Assembly (NCBI GenBank): GCA_051653605.1
Contig: JBOFWL010000022.1
Coordinates: 1-64,000 of the forward strand
Reading direction: 5' to 3'
DNA from: JBOFWL01 sp051653605
GTDB taxonomy: Bacteria > Spirochaetota > Brevinematia > Brevinematales > Brevinemataceae
Length of the DNA: 64,000 nucleotides
The translations under genes and the position numbers were made by a program. Shown piece after piece: positions 16,613 to 25,345 of this stretch (position 1 is the stretch's first letter; each line of letters starts with the position of its first letter). The notes below the pieces were generated by a model. That model did no database searches and had not been told where the DNA came from. It saw only the letters and a list, made by a program, of their open reading frames with translations.

Positions 16613-17620
16613 ATGAAAAAAACAGCAACTATTAAAGACGTCGCGCTACTAGCTGACGTATCCATCTCAACAGTATCTTTTGTATTTAATAATCCTTCTC
16701 GAGTAGGGGCGGAAACACGCGCAAAAGTGATGGAGGCAGCACAAAAATTACGATATTTTCCTAACTCCAGCGCAACGGCCTTAAGAGGGAGGTCTCTAAA
16801 TATTGCTATCATTACTAATTGTCACTATGAGCACTTTGAACAAAATCCTACTATTATGGAGACTTTTCCGTTTATCACAAAAACTCTTACAGAATTGGGT
16901 TATTACTCTATGCCTTTTTTTGTTGAATCTAACACGCCATCGTTACAACTAACTTCTATCATTGAAAATAATAATATAGCTGGAGCTTTAGTGATTGCTC
17001 CACGAAATGATTTATCTCTGGTAGACCTCCTTATATCTTATGAAATACCCGTTTCAGTGATTGGCACTATCCCCGAATACCTTGACAAGGTTTTTTGTGT
17101 TGATAATGACAATGAAAGAGATATTTTTAATGCAGTATCTTTAGCCTATGAGTCTGGACGCAAGAAAGTTGCCTACATTAGTGGGGATCTTGATTATCTT
17201 GTCTGCCAACAACGTCTTAAAGGATATTATGAAGGTATCAAGAAAAACAACCAACACCCCCCTCTTATTATGGGTTTTGGAGAGACCTTAGAAGAAGTTG
17301 ATGAGATGGTAAAAACAACCTTTCGAGAAAGTCAAATTGATTGTATTATTGCTAAAGATGATATTAAGGCTATTTATGCAATTGATGCTCTGAAAAAAAT
17401 GGGTATTTCTGTTGGCAAAGATAAAGAGGTAGGGATTATAGGGGTAGGAGGAATTCATATGGGGGCTCTTATTACTCCAGCACTCTCGACGATGCACTTC
17501 TCTATGTTATCTATGATTGAAAAAGCGTTAGATCATTTAAATACTTGTATTATAGATAAAGAAATTATTCCAGGACATTTATTAATCTCAACAGAATTTT
17601 ATCGAAGGGACAGCTTCTAA
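16613..17620 (+). CDS. LacI-family transcriptional regulator of the sulfoquinovose operon
   Basis: 335 residues. The N-terminal helix-turn-helix, TIKDVALLADVSISTVSFVFN at about residues 6-26, is followed by the hinge helix region and a periplasmic-binding-protein-like sensor domain (NIAIITN to the end). It is transcribed divergently from the operon, and paired CG-centred sites sit at both promoters. A repressor relieved by sulfoquinovose or an intermediate is the simplest model. The ligand is inferred from context only. Confidence 0.85.
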   Translation: MKKTATIKDVALLADVSISTVSFVFNNPSRVGAETRAKVMEAAQKLRYFPNSSATALRGRSLNIAIITNCHYEHFEQNPTIMETFPFITKTLTELGYYSMPFFVESNTPSLQLTSIIENNNIAGALVIAPRNDLSLVDLLISYEIPVSVIGTIPEYLDKVFCVDNDNERDIFNAVSLAYESGRKKVAYISGDLDYLVCQQRLKGYYEGIKKNNQHPPLIMGFGETLEEVDEMVKTTFRESQIDCIIAKDDIKAIYAIDALKKMGISVGKDKEVGIIGVGGIHMGALITPALSTMHFSMLSMIEKALDHLNTCIIDKEIIPGHLLISTEFYRRDSF

Positions 17621-17730
17621 ATTACTTGTATTTATAGGTGCTTGATAAACTAACATTGGAAATAACAAAATATTATATCGGTCTCTAGCTACATATATAT
17701 GTTTTCAATGTTTTATTCCAAAATTGATCT

Positions 17731-17750
17731 TGATCTGCCCCCATTTATAG
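17731..17750. repeat. IS-end-like sequence
   Basis: TGATCTGCCCCCATTTATAG resembles the terminal inverted repeats of IS3-type elements and shares the 11-mer TGATCTGCCCC with 40711-40721. It lies upstream of the transposase remnant. Confidence 0.4.
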
Positions 17751-17889
17751 TGTCAGATCAATGCTGGCAGAGGTAAGATTTAAAAAATCCTTGGATATAT
17801 TTATGATTTTTATACAAAATTCAATAGGAAAACATAATTAAGAAGCTTTGTTATTTATTATACCCTAAAGGACGTTCCGGTAATATCTA

Positions 17890-18150
17890 TCTCGCTTAAC
17901 CCAAAATATCCGACAATCTTTTAGTGCAAAAGGCTGCCCTTTTGATAATGCTCCAATGGAGTCTTTCTTCGCTACAGCTAAGAAAGAGGAGATTAATAGA
18001 AAGAAATATACGCTACTCAGCTTATGAAGAAGCTAAAATTTCCGTTCTAGACTATATAGAATTTTCGATTATGTCCCGTCCTGCCTACGGCGGGCAGGGA
18101 ATAATATACATCGGATGCATTCCTATTTGGGAAATAAATCTCCTAATAGT
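17890..18150 (+). pseudogene. IS3-family transposase (OrfB) remnant
   Basis: Reading across frames gives TQNIRQSFSAKGCPF, then DNAPMESFFATAKKEEI, NRKKY and YEEAKISVLDYIEF. This is the end of an IS3-type DDE integrase including the last catalytic Glu (in MESFF). Frameshifts separate the pieces, the N-terminal two thirds are gone, and the 3' end is scrambled. It marks past transposition next to the sulfoquinovose locus. Confidence 0.75.
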
Positions 18151-18231
18151 ATTTCTCTTCAGATGGTATTTTAAACTAACATAACCCCTGTTATTTTCTC
18201 TCCAACCAACCGTACCACTCCATCGTTGTTT

Positions 18232-18474
18232 AATTCCCTGTTTTTATTTTTAAATAAGCCAAAAAACAGCCATTTTCACCATTTAATTTATTATAAAATA
18301 TGCAATTAAACATGAATTCGCTGTTAATTCCCTGTTATTTTTTGAGAGTATTTTTGTAAGTATTTATTTTATATATCGATAGTGTTTTTTTACTAAAATA
18401 AAAATGATAAATTCCCTGTATTTTTCCCTGTTATCCCTCTCACTACGTTTCGGGGACTAATATGCCAGGGAATT
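18232..18474. repeat. Iterated AATTCCCTGT motif
   Basis: AATTCCCTGT occurs at 18232-18241, 18326-18335 and 18410-18419. TTCCCTGT follows at 18424-18431, and an inverted CAGGGAATT lies at 18466-18474. Spacing is irregular. The block lies right behind the IS3 remnant and may be part of its end or an old attachment region; no function is evident. Confidence 0.5.
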
Positions 18475-18536
18475 TTTGCTATTTTGGAGAATATTTAGCT
18501 GATAACTTGGGCACCAATTGCTGGAAAGCAATCTCT

Positions 18537-18564
18537 AAAGCCCTACGATGAGTGGGGCTTTTTT
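18537..18564 (+). terminator. Rho-independent terminator-like hairpin
   Basis: AAAGCCCTAC, loop GATGA, GTGGGGCTTTTTT: ten base pairs (one G-T) and a T run. No intact plus-strand gene precedes it, so it is probably left over from the element it follows. Confidence 0.5.
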
Positions 18565-18697
18565 GATGAGGAAATACGGGGTTCTGCAGGTATGCAATGG
18601 GCTAAGAGAGTATTGTATATCATAAGTAAGCCGCGCCGTCCGGATGAACTCTCCTTTTGGCAAATCGGATGACCCATTGGTATAAAAAGATAAAAGG

Positions 18698-18726
18698 AAA
18701 GCCCTCAGCTATAAACTGAGGGCTTT
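18698..18726 (-). terminator. Terminator of the lipoprotein gene
   Basis: Perfect 11-bp stem AAAGCCCTCAG/CTGAGGGCTTT with loop CTATAAA. Almost the same hairpin ends the nagA unit at 49632-49658. Confidence 0.7.
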
Positions 18727-18736
18727 AATAATACAG

Positions 18737-19378
18737 TTATTTTCTTGTATAGACTTCAGGGTCTGAAGAAACTCTAATATCTGACATACCTTCATAAGCA
18801 TCATATATTGTTAGCTTACTACCTTCTACTTTAACAAAGTTGGTACTAATGCCATAGCCACTAACATCTTGGTTTTCCCATTTACCTGTTCCACCAACTT
18901 TAGTAGGGGCTTTTGTTTTTTCTGATGTTACTTTTCGAGTAACAAAATAGCCACCAGCGGTGTTAAAGGCTGAACCATCTTCATTAACAGCGGTACTTGT
19001 TACAGTAATTTTAGCTAGTGTTGCTACCATTGCCTGAGATCCGACCTCTTCATTATCAAATTTTACATCTATTGTGCCATCGTTATTAGAATCAGCTGAA
19101 CCAGTAGCTACTTGTGAAAAAGCGCTTTTCAATACTTTTGGGTCGGTTGTACTATCAATAAAGATATCCATTGTAGCTTTGTACGACATTGTAGAACCAT
19201 CGCTATTTGTACTAGTTCCACTCGAAGATCTAGTATAGCGGGATAACCCACTAACATCACCAAGCTGTTTAACAGCTTCATCAAGACCTTGTTGACCAGA
19301 GTCATTTGGTGCAACAGAACAAGCTGTAATAGCCATACTAACCATAGCAATTACTGCTAAAACCTTTTGTGTCTTCAT
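18737..19378 (-). CDS. Lipoprotein of unknown function
   Basis: 213 residues. The signal MKTQKVLAVIAMVSMAITAC has the lipid Cys at residue 20. The mature part is rich in Ser, Thr, Asp and Gly, probably beta-rich, and resembles no family I recognise. The long leader contains two interleaved inverted repeats (19520-19593). It stands alone, with its own terminator, in a decayed region. Confidence 0.75.
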   Translation of the reverse strand: MKTQKVLAVIAMVSMAITACSVAPNDSGQQGLDEAVKQLGDVSGLSRYTRSSSGTSTNSDGSTMSYKATMDIFIDSTTDPKVLKSAFSQVATGSADSNNDGTIDVKFDNEEVGSQAMVATLAKITVTSTAVNEDGSAFNTAGGYFVTRKVTSEKTKAPTKVGGTGKWENQDVSGYGISTNFVKVEGSKLTIYDAYEGMSDIRVSSDPEVYTRK

Positions 19379-19519
19379 AAAACACTCCCTTTTTATAATT
19401 GGCTTCTAGAGCCTTTCACCCAAGAAAAAACCGTACAGAGCCAATATAAAAAAGAGGGGAGTAAAAGAAAAAAGCTCACAGGGCTCAGTACGCTGAACAC
19501 CCGAAAGCTTTGTATATAT

Positions 19520-19593
19520 CCATACACGCTAATGGACGTACCAAAACCACTGTGAGTGGATTGATTTGATCCTGCGTGTATGGGGTACCGTCC
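19520..19593 (-). ncRNA. Candidate pseudoknot-forming leader element
   Basis: Two inverted repeats are interleaved in A-B-A'-B' order. A is CCATACACGC (19520-19529) with a perfect partner at 19574-19583. B is GGACGTACC (19534-19542) with partner GGTACCGTCC (19584-19593), one base bulged. A small hairpin CCACT-GTG-AGTGG (19547-19559) sits between them. This order allows an H-type pseudoknot, about 140-215 nt upstream of the lipoprotein start. A DNA-level element such as a transposon end is the alternative. Confidence 0.35.
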
Positions 19594-19654
19594 TAAGAGA
19601 CAATATGGACAAAATAAGGATACAAAAATAAGCATCGAGTGTTCATGACTATTA

Positions 19655-19735
19655 TAGCATATAAATATTAGAAAGTAAAGAAAAAATAGGAGTTTCTTGA
19701 GGAATATCTATAGGGGTGGTATTTATCTGGAATTC
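19655..19735 (-). pseudogene. Fragment of a second reverse transcriptase gene
   Basis: About 80 bp match 1151-1231 closely, including 26 identical bases at the start. The matched part encodes the conserved GIPQGTPISALLSNIYM block. Nothing before or after it resembles the RT gene. Confidence 0.75.
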
Positions 19736-19755
19736 ATATCCTTCTTATGTCTTGT

Positions 19756-19783
19756 TTGACAAAATTTCAAACAATGCTATACT
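19756..19783 (+). promoter_or_regulatory. Promoter of the barrel gene
   Basis: -35 TTGACA (19756-19761), 16 bp, -10 TATACT (19778-19783), followed by TAGGAG before the ATG at 19811. Confidence 0.7.
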
Positions 19784-19810
19784 AATCAATATATTCCTAG
19801 GAGAAAATAC

Positions 19811-20651
19811 ATGAGACATATATTTTTTATTGTAATGGTTGTTCTAATGCCCTTTGCGATGTACGGTCAAGATACACCTACAAAACCGCAATCCAAGAAA
19901 TTTTTGGAGATCTATATTCAAGCTAATACAGGAAATGTAAACCCTAATGCTTTGCCTCTATTAGCTATTAATTTTTCAAAATATGGGATAAAATATACTG
20001 AAAATTTACCAGATATCCCATGGTTTTCATGGTATGTAATGTTAGAACTAAAAACAGATTTAAGCTTTAATTATTTACAAAACAACCCTAAAATCCCAGG
20101 GTCTGTTCATATGTGGAATCTTGATGAATATTTAATTGAGGGTGGTTTTTTCGTTAGGAAATAATTTTATCTTAGCATTTAATAACTTAGGGCGTTTTGA
20201 CATGGAACTCTACCATATATTTCGTATAACACGCTTTATGTTTTTTCGTTTGGGAGTTGAATTAGAACTCCTTGTTTTAGGAGGGCTACTTTCTGCTCAA
20301 CCTGTAAAACAAAAAACTAATATTCCTTTTGATGAGATAGGGAGACCGATTTTTGATTATGCTGTTAATTATTTTGGTCTTTATGCTACGTTATTATTTC
20401 CTCTAGGTAAGGGATGGATTTTCTTTTCTCAATTAAACCCTCGTTTTATTGGAGATGATAGAGATACTTTTGTCACTAAAATGCAACTACGGTGGAATAG
20501 TGGGTTTATTTATTCTGACTTGAAAAAGGGCTGGAGTATTCAAGGTGTGGTGCGTTATCAAGCACACAATCTTCATATGTCCCCAAATAAAGTTCTTCAT
20601 AATATTCTTTTTATTGGTGGGGTTACAAAATCGTTTGACTTCAGTAAGTAA
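19811..20651 (+). pseudogene. Outer-membrane beta-barrel protein gene with a frameshift
   Basis: A signal peptide (MRHIFFIVMVVLMPFAMYGQ) leads into a protein of alternating hydrophobic and aromatic strands, about 280 residues in all, that looks like an outer-membrane barrel of unknown function. The frame breaks at a T6 run near 20147-20152. The first frame ends as EGGFFVRK at 20164, and the second continues SLGNNFILAFNNLGRF to 20651. Removing one T joins them cleanly. It has a good promoter and ribosome binding site, so the break may be recent, phase-variable, or a sequencing error. Confidence 0.65.
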
Positions 20652-20784
20652 CTAAGAGATACTATTGGGCGAAGCTGAGCATCATGTTTAGAGTGAGGCG
20701 TCCCATACTAGTGGAGGTATTAAATTGCTGAGTGACGCTTACAAAAGAGGCGTTATAGGTATCGAATATTTCTACGAACTAAGA

Positions 20785-21077
20785 TTTGGGCTATGGCAGA
20801 CAGACTACAAAAGTTCTGATCTTCATAGAGGAAGGAATATTTTGGATCGCTAGTGACAAGAACCAGATGATTTTTGCCTTGATAGCTTCTCAGTAATTTT
20901 GTGCCTGCTTTGAAGGATGATGTTTGCCATTGAGGGAGTTCTGAGCCTAAGGCAAGAGCCTCTAGTTTCCTCCAAGGGTAGGAGTATGCTATTGAAGAAG
21001 ATTCTTACAAACGGATGGAGATAGGTTGGGATGGGATTAATGTATTCTTTACGAATTTGGGATAGGGCGTTTATCAT
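20785..21077 (-). pseudogene. Broken DUF2924 gene copy
   Basis: Begins MINALSQIRKE exactly as the gene at 1-408. Small insertions and deletions then shift the frame within 15-20 codons, and the nominal frame ends at 20850. DNA identity to the intact copy continues to 20785. The part after the RSLSAIA block is missing. Confidence 0.8.
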
Positions 21078-21134
21078 GGGATTCTCCTTTTATTAGGGTA
21101 TCCAATGATTGCTTACAATGGAGTGGTAAGTCAA
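20785..21134. repeat. Long direct repeat, copy 2
   Basis: Counterpart of 111-465 with small indels. It ends at AAGTCAA (21128-21134) and passes directly into the DUF4917-like gene, without the reverse transcriptase cassette. Confidence 0.9.
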
Positions 21135-22205
21135 ATTTTCAAAGCTAATTTCAAAAAAGAATCATCCAATGCTTTTGAGCCCCAAATATCCATTTCTCTT
21201 GTATTAAAAAAATGGATATTTTTTTGGAGCCCTTTCCAACTAAATAAATCTACTATTCTTTGGCGTTCTTCTAACGAGTTATTATAGATACCATAATAAA
21301 TTTCTTTAATATTTAAATTGGTATTGATTTGGTGGATAATATGTCCATCAACATCCTTATCTAATGAATGCCCAAAGATAAAAAGAACTGTGTCTAGTTT
21401 ATCATTTTTATACTGTCCACCTAATCGACCAAAAGCTGCGCTTAGATAGGGGGCAGTAATTATTTGGCGACATTTATCACTATATGTGCTATCGAAAATA
21501 ACGATGGACTTTTCTATATCTTGTTTAATAATATTTACTAGAGATTTATTCAGGTGAGCAGTCTTTTTTACACAGTATGTAGTATCATATATGTCTATCG
21601 GTAATGGGGTTGGAAAGAGTTCTGTCTCAATCCATTTTGTTTTCTTAGTATCTTCATCGTAACATAAATAAAAAACACCATGTAGGTAGTAGACAACAGT
21701 ATTTTTACTTGTTTTTGTTGTATTTTTCCAAATACGTTTTCCTGATTTATCTCGCTTTGTGTAAAATCCATCCGAGTAGATTTTTTTTTAATTTAGGATG
21801 TATCTGTACTGCATAAAGGTATAAATCAAAATTAGTTGAAAATATTAAGTTGAAATGCCTAAGAAAATTATGGCAGAGAAGAATCCTACTATCGCTAATC
21901 TCGCTAAATCGCTTGAAGTGATGTTCTAGCAGTATTACTAACACTTCATTACGAAGCTTGTCCTTTGTTAATGGGGAGCCATAAATACAAATGTTTTTTT
22001 CATGTAAATAGTGCATTGTTTTTTCAAGATTTGGGGCTTTTTTATTAATATATTGACGATAGGGGTAGCTTACTTCATGTTGAATAAAGCTATACATTAA
22101 ACCTTTGTTTATCCCAGCACTAAAGCCTGAACCTAGAAGAATATTACGCTTTTCAAAACCTCTTGTTAATTCAATACACTTCTCAAAACTCAATAAATCA
22201 CCCAT
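21131..22205 (-). pseudogene. DUF4917-like (SIR2-related fold) gene with a frameshift
   Basis: The N-terminal part has GFEKRNILLGSGFSAGIN and, near residue 125, IFSTNFDLYLY. These are typical of DUF4917 and SIR2-like NAD-binding folds (G-x-G-F-S and T-N-F/Y-D). The frame ends at 21747, but an A9 run (21781-21789 on the plus strand, as T) lies just before. Adding one base restores the frame through IYSDGFYTKRDKSGK to KALDDSFLKLALKI and TGA at 21131, giving about 358 residues. SIR2-like proteins often act in phage defence; that is inference. The same 3' end is left at 2542-2587. The homopolymer break may be phase-variable. Confidence 0.7.
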
Positions 22206-22277
22206 CACCTGGATCCCTGGCTCTATTCTAAGCCCCCCAAAGTATTTTTCATAATAGAGCTACTATTGGTAACGAAG

Positions 22278-23750
22278 TTAGTTAGTTATATAAACTATAT
22301 TTGTAGATAGTAGAATTTCTTTATTCCTAATCTGTGGGTATATAAGATCGAAATAAAGTCTATGGCCATCTTGAAATGCATCTGTATCTGGTCTCATAAC
22401 TTGAATGAAATATTTCCCGCCAAGTTTTTCATATTCCCTACGATCTCCCCTGAATGAATGAAGAAAATCAGAGTAATTGCCCCCAATAGAAAAAATATTA
22501 GAACCATGTAAAAAATTATATTTGAAATTTGGTAAAAAGATTTCAGTGGCATCTTCTGGCGTGTTTTGAAAAATCTGCTCAATATATGTCATTGTCTTGT
22601 TTTTTAAGATAATATTATGATTTGTAACATATAAAGAATATACAATAATTCCTATATTTACTATTGTTAAGTATCTAAATATTTGTGAATAGGGGCTCAG
22701 CAGTATATATAGTAATAAAAGCATTGCTATAATCAAAGGGTAATTTAATAAAGCAATTAGTGGAATACGATAATATGGCGGTTTTGCAATTATAAATATA
22801 GAAATTAATCCCATATAAATACACAGTAAAAATACAACTTGCCAAATATACTCAGAATGAAATACTTTTTTTCGATCTCTGATATAGAGTAAAATAAAAA
22901 TGAAAGATATACTGCATAATAGAATAAAGGAAATATGACCAGTACTTTTTAAAAGAGTTTTTATATTTATTAACAGTGTAGATGATTTATAGATTCCTTC
23001 TGTCATTCCCTTGTACAGACCAGGGGATGTTAGTGAAAATATCAAAAAAACTAGTATAATTGATGATATAATCATAGAATTAATTTGAAATTTTGGAAAT
23101 TGTTGATAACGAATTAGTCGTAATATCAAAATCCCAAATGCTATGGCCAGAATATAAATACCATGTATATCTGATACAGATACTATTATCACAATAGGGA
23201 CTAGTACTACATAAAGTATTTTTGGCAATTTTAAGGATTTATCCAAAAAAATCTCACTCCAAAAAACCATAGCAATAACAGCGATTATTACAGTTGGAAG
23301 AGTGTATAGTATAAACATAATACGAATAAAAAAATCATGATATACTACAGATTGGAAAGGGAAGAGTAGAGATAATAGTGAAGTCACTGCAAAACAAAAT
23401 ATAAACGTAGCAGAAAGAGAAATATTATTGTTAGAAATAGTTTTTCTAATAGCTAATAATGGAATATACCCAAACATCAACAAAATAGAAGCGCTACTTA
23501 TCAAAGAATAAAGAAAGGGGACATCATATGAAACAAGAAATATTGCTGACATTGGGCGTCCTGCAGTTAGATACATATGAGAGAATCTTTCAAAGAATAT
23601 TTTAAAAGAGAAAGAGAGAATGTATGACCATGATAGATCATCATACACAAACTTATATGTGTATGAATAATAGAAAAATAAGCCAAATAATAAAGCAGTA
23701 ATAAGTATTAGTATATTATTTTTTTTAGTGATATTAATAAAGTTTTTCAT
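22278..23750 (-). CDS. Polytopic membrane glycosyltransferase-like protein (GtrC/GT-C type)
   Basis: 490 residues with eleven or more membrane helices and, near the N-terminus, FVYDDLSWSY. An acidic pair in the first external loop is common in GT-C-type transferases. The last 100 residues form a soluble extracytoplasmic tail. It overlaps the upstream GtrB-like gene by four bases (ATGA). In the GtrB-GtrC arrangement the multi-spanning protein takes a sugar from its polyprenyl-phosphate carrier and adds it to a surface polymer. It is the last gene of the sugar operon starting at 30904. Confidence 0.65.
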   Translation of the reverse strand: MKNFINITKKNNILILITALLFGLFFYYSYTYKFVYDDLSWSYILSFSFKIFFERFSHMYLTAGRPMSAIFLVSYDVPFLYSLISSASILLMFGYIPLLAIRKTISNNNISLSATFIFCFAVTSLLSLLFPFQSVVYHDFFIRIMFILYTLPTVIIAVIAMVFWSEIFLDKSLKLPKILYVVLVPIVIIVSVSDIHGIYILAIAFGILILRLIRYQQFPKFQINSMIISSIILVFLIFSLTSPGLYKGMTEGIYKSSTLLINIKTLLKSTGHISFILLCSISFIFILLYIRDRKKVFHSEYIWQVVFLLCIYMGLISIFIIAKPPYYRIPLIALLNYPLIIAMLLLLYILLSPYSQIFRYLTIVNIGIIVYSLYVTNHNIILKNKTMTYIEQIFQNTPEDATEIFLPNFKYNFLHGSNIFSIGGNYSDFLHSFRGDRREYEKLGGKYFIQVMRPDTDAFQDGHRLYFDLIYPQIRNKEILLSTNIVYITN

Positions 23751-24685
23751 TTTTCTTCCATATGAGAATTATGAGTTTTTTCAATTACATATTGAGGTGT
23801 GTTACTGAGAACCATAAAAGCCCTACCAATGTATTCTCCAACAATACCAAGCATAAAAAGATTTAGTCCACCTGTTAAAATAATCACAGCAATCAATGAT
23901 GTCCAGCCCTCTGGTACGATAGTTGGATTCATGATTTTATTTAAGGAAAGATAGATTATCATAAAAAAACCGATCAATGAACACACAAAGCCCAATAATG
24001 TTGCTAGCCTTAATGGAACAATCGAAAATGAAGTAAATCCATTAAGCCAGAGTTGTAGCATCTTTTGAAAAGTAAAGGTGGTCTGTCCTTTAAATCGGTG
24101 TCGATCTTTCACAGGAACAGGAACAATGTTTTTGGTAGTTCTGAGTAATAATCCGTCTAAATAAGGATATGCACCAGTATAATTAATAATTTCATCTTTG
24201 ACAAATTTTTTCATAAGCACAAAATTAGTTAGTTGGAGTTCTTTAGGTTTGCCAATAAGAATTTGAGCCATTAAATTGTTTAATATACTTCCAAAATTTT
24301 TGAAAGCACTTTGTTTTTTCTTACCATAAAATGCCATAGAAACATGTGCTTCTTTTTGAACTTCAGCAAAAAGCTTGTAAAAATCAGGCATTGGACATTG
24401 CCCATCATCATCTAAGTAACAAATATATTGACCTTGAGCTATCCGAAGGCCTGCCATTAAGGCAGCATGCTTCCCAAAATTTCTAGCAAAAGTAATACTA
24501 GAAATATTAGGAAAACGAGAACAGAGAGTATCGATAACTTCTTGGACACGATCAGGAGAGCAGTCATTTACTAGAATAATTTCATAAGTATCATCATTAT
24601 GAATGGTTTGGCGAATTTCAGTAATTACAGATTCTAAAGTTGTTTCTGATCCATAACAAGGAATTAGAAATGAAAATTTAGTCAT
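23747..24685 (-). CDS. GT2 polyprenyl-phosphate sugar transferase (GtrB/ArnC/DPM1 type)
   Basis: 312 residues from the ATG at 24685, which has AAGGAA upstream; the longer frame to 24766 adds an unlikely N-terminus. Features are FSFLIPCYGSETTL, the metal-binding D92-D94 in CYLDDDGQ, and two C-terminal membrane helices around 225-290 typical of GtrB. It would load a nucleotide-activated sugar onto undecaprenyl phosphate at the inner membrane. Its operon makes a dTDP-aminosugar, the likely donor. It overlaps the formyltransferase gene by eight bases. Confidence 0.8.
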   Translation of the reverse strand: MTKFSFLIPCYGSETTLESVITEIRQTIHNDDTYEIILVNDCSPDRVQEVIDTLCSRFPNISSITFARNFGKHAALMAGLRIAQGQYICYLDDDGQCPMPDFYKLFAEVQKEAHVSMAFYGKKKQSAFKNFGSILNNLMAQILIGKPKELQLTNFVLMKKFVKDEIINYTGAYPYLDGLLLRTTKNIVPVPVKDRHRFKGQTTFTFQKMLQLWLNGFTSFSIVPLRLATLLGFVCSLIGFFMIIYLSLNKIMNPTIVPEGWTSLIAVIILTGGLNLFMLGIVGEYIGRAFMVLSNTPQYVIEKTHNSHMEEK

Positions 24686-25331
24686 TTTGAGTTTCCTTAG
24701 ATATATGCAGTATATACTTTTGATTGTTTTTGATGAAATATAAAGGATACATATCGTTATCAGCAATTCTCATAAGATTAAATTGTTCATCAATAGTTTT
24801 ATTAATATCTAGCTCACTATCTGAAGGGCTTCGTCTAGAGTAGAAACTATCATCGCCTGTTTGCTTTTGTGGTTTTTGTATGTACGTATTGTAATTAATG
24901 ATAAATTCTAATGCCATATCTATCATTTTTTTAGCAAGTAAATCTTGCCATTCTTTTATTAGTTCACTACCATTGAGATGTATATAATCTTTGAAGTAAA
25001 TATCTCCGGCATCGCATTTAACTACAGCTTCAAATAATGTTAGAGGAATTGTAGTTGCCCCCTCTAATATCAACCAACTAGCTGGCGACCAGCCTTTACC
25101 TTTTGGTAGATCGCTTTGATGAATCACAATATTATTTTTATTTCTAGCAAGATACTTAGGCCCTACAATTTCAAAATAACTTAGAAAAAAAGCAACATCT
25201 CCACAAGGTAAATCTTGTTTATTGTATATTATTTGTACTGTATGCCCTTGAGCTATTAAATTTTCTTGTAAAATAATATTATACTTATTAAACCAACTTT
25301 TTTTATCTGTTAATATTGTAATAATCATCAT
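24678..25331 (-). CDS. Formyltransferase-fold enzyme, probable sugar N-formyltransferase
   Basis: 217 residues of the formyltransferase fold: IVIHQSDLPKGKGWSP with His71, then LEGATTIPLTLFEA and AGDIYF with Asp110. The catalytic Asn usually two residues before the His in methionyl-tRNA formyltransferase is Val here, as I recall for a subgroup found in surface-sugar clusters. It follows a sugar 4-aminotransferase by 15 bp, so the likely reaction is N-formylation of a dTDP-4-amino sugar using N10-formyltetrahydrofolate. The C-terminal 80 residues are low in recognisable motifs. Confidence 0.65.
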   Translation of the reverse strand: MMIITILTDKKSWFNKYNIILQENLIAQGHTVQIIYNKQDLPCGDVAFFLSYFEIVGPKYLARNKNNIVIHQSDLPKGKGWSPASWLILEGATTIPLTLFEAVVKCDAGDIYFKDYIHLNGSELIKEWQDLLAKKMIDMALEFIINYNTYIQKPQKQTGDDSFYSRRSPSDSELDINKTIDEQFNLMRIADNDMYPLYFIKNNQKYILHISKETQND

Positions 25332-25345
25332 AAAAACCTTTTAAA

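Larger units (their letters stand above)
17621..18736. other. Gene-poor stretch with IS remnant, iterated motif and terminators
   Basis: About 1.1 kb without an intact gene. It holds an IS-end-like sequence at 17731, a decayed IS3-type transposase end (17890-18150), an iterated AATTCCCTGT motif (18232-18474), and two hairpin terminators. I see nothing in 17621-17730 and 18565-18697. Confidence 0.6.
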
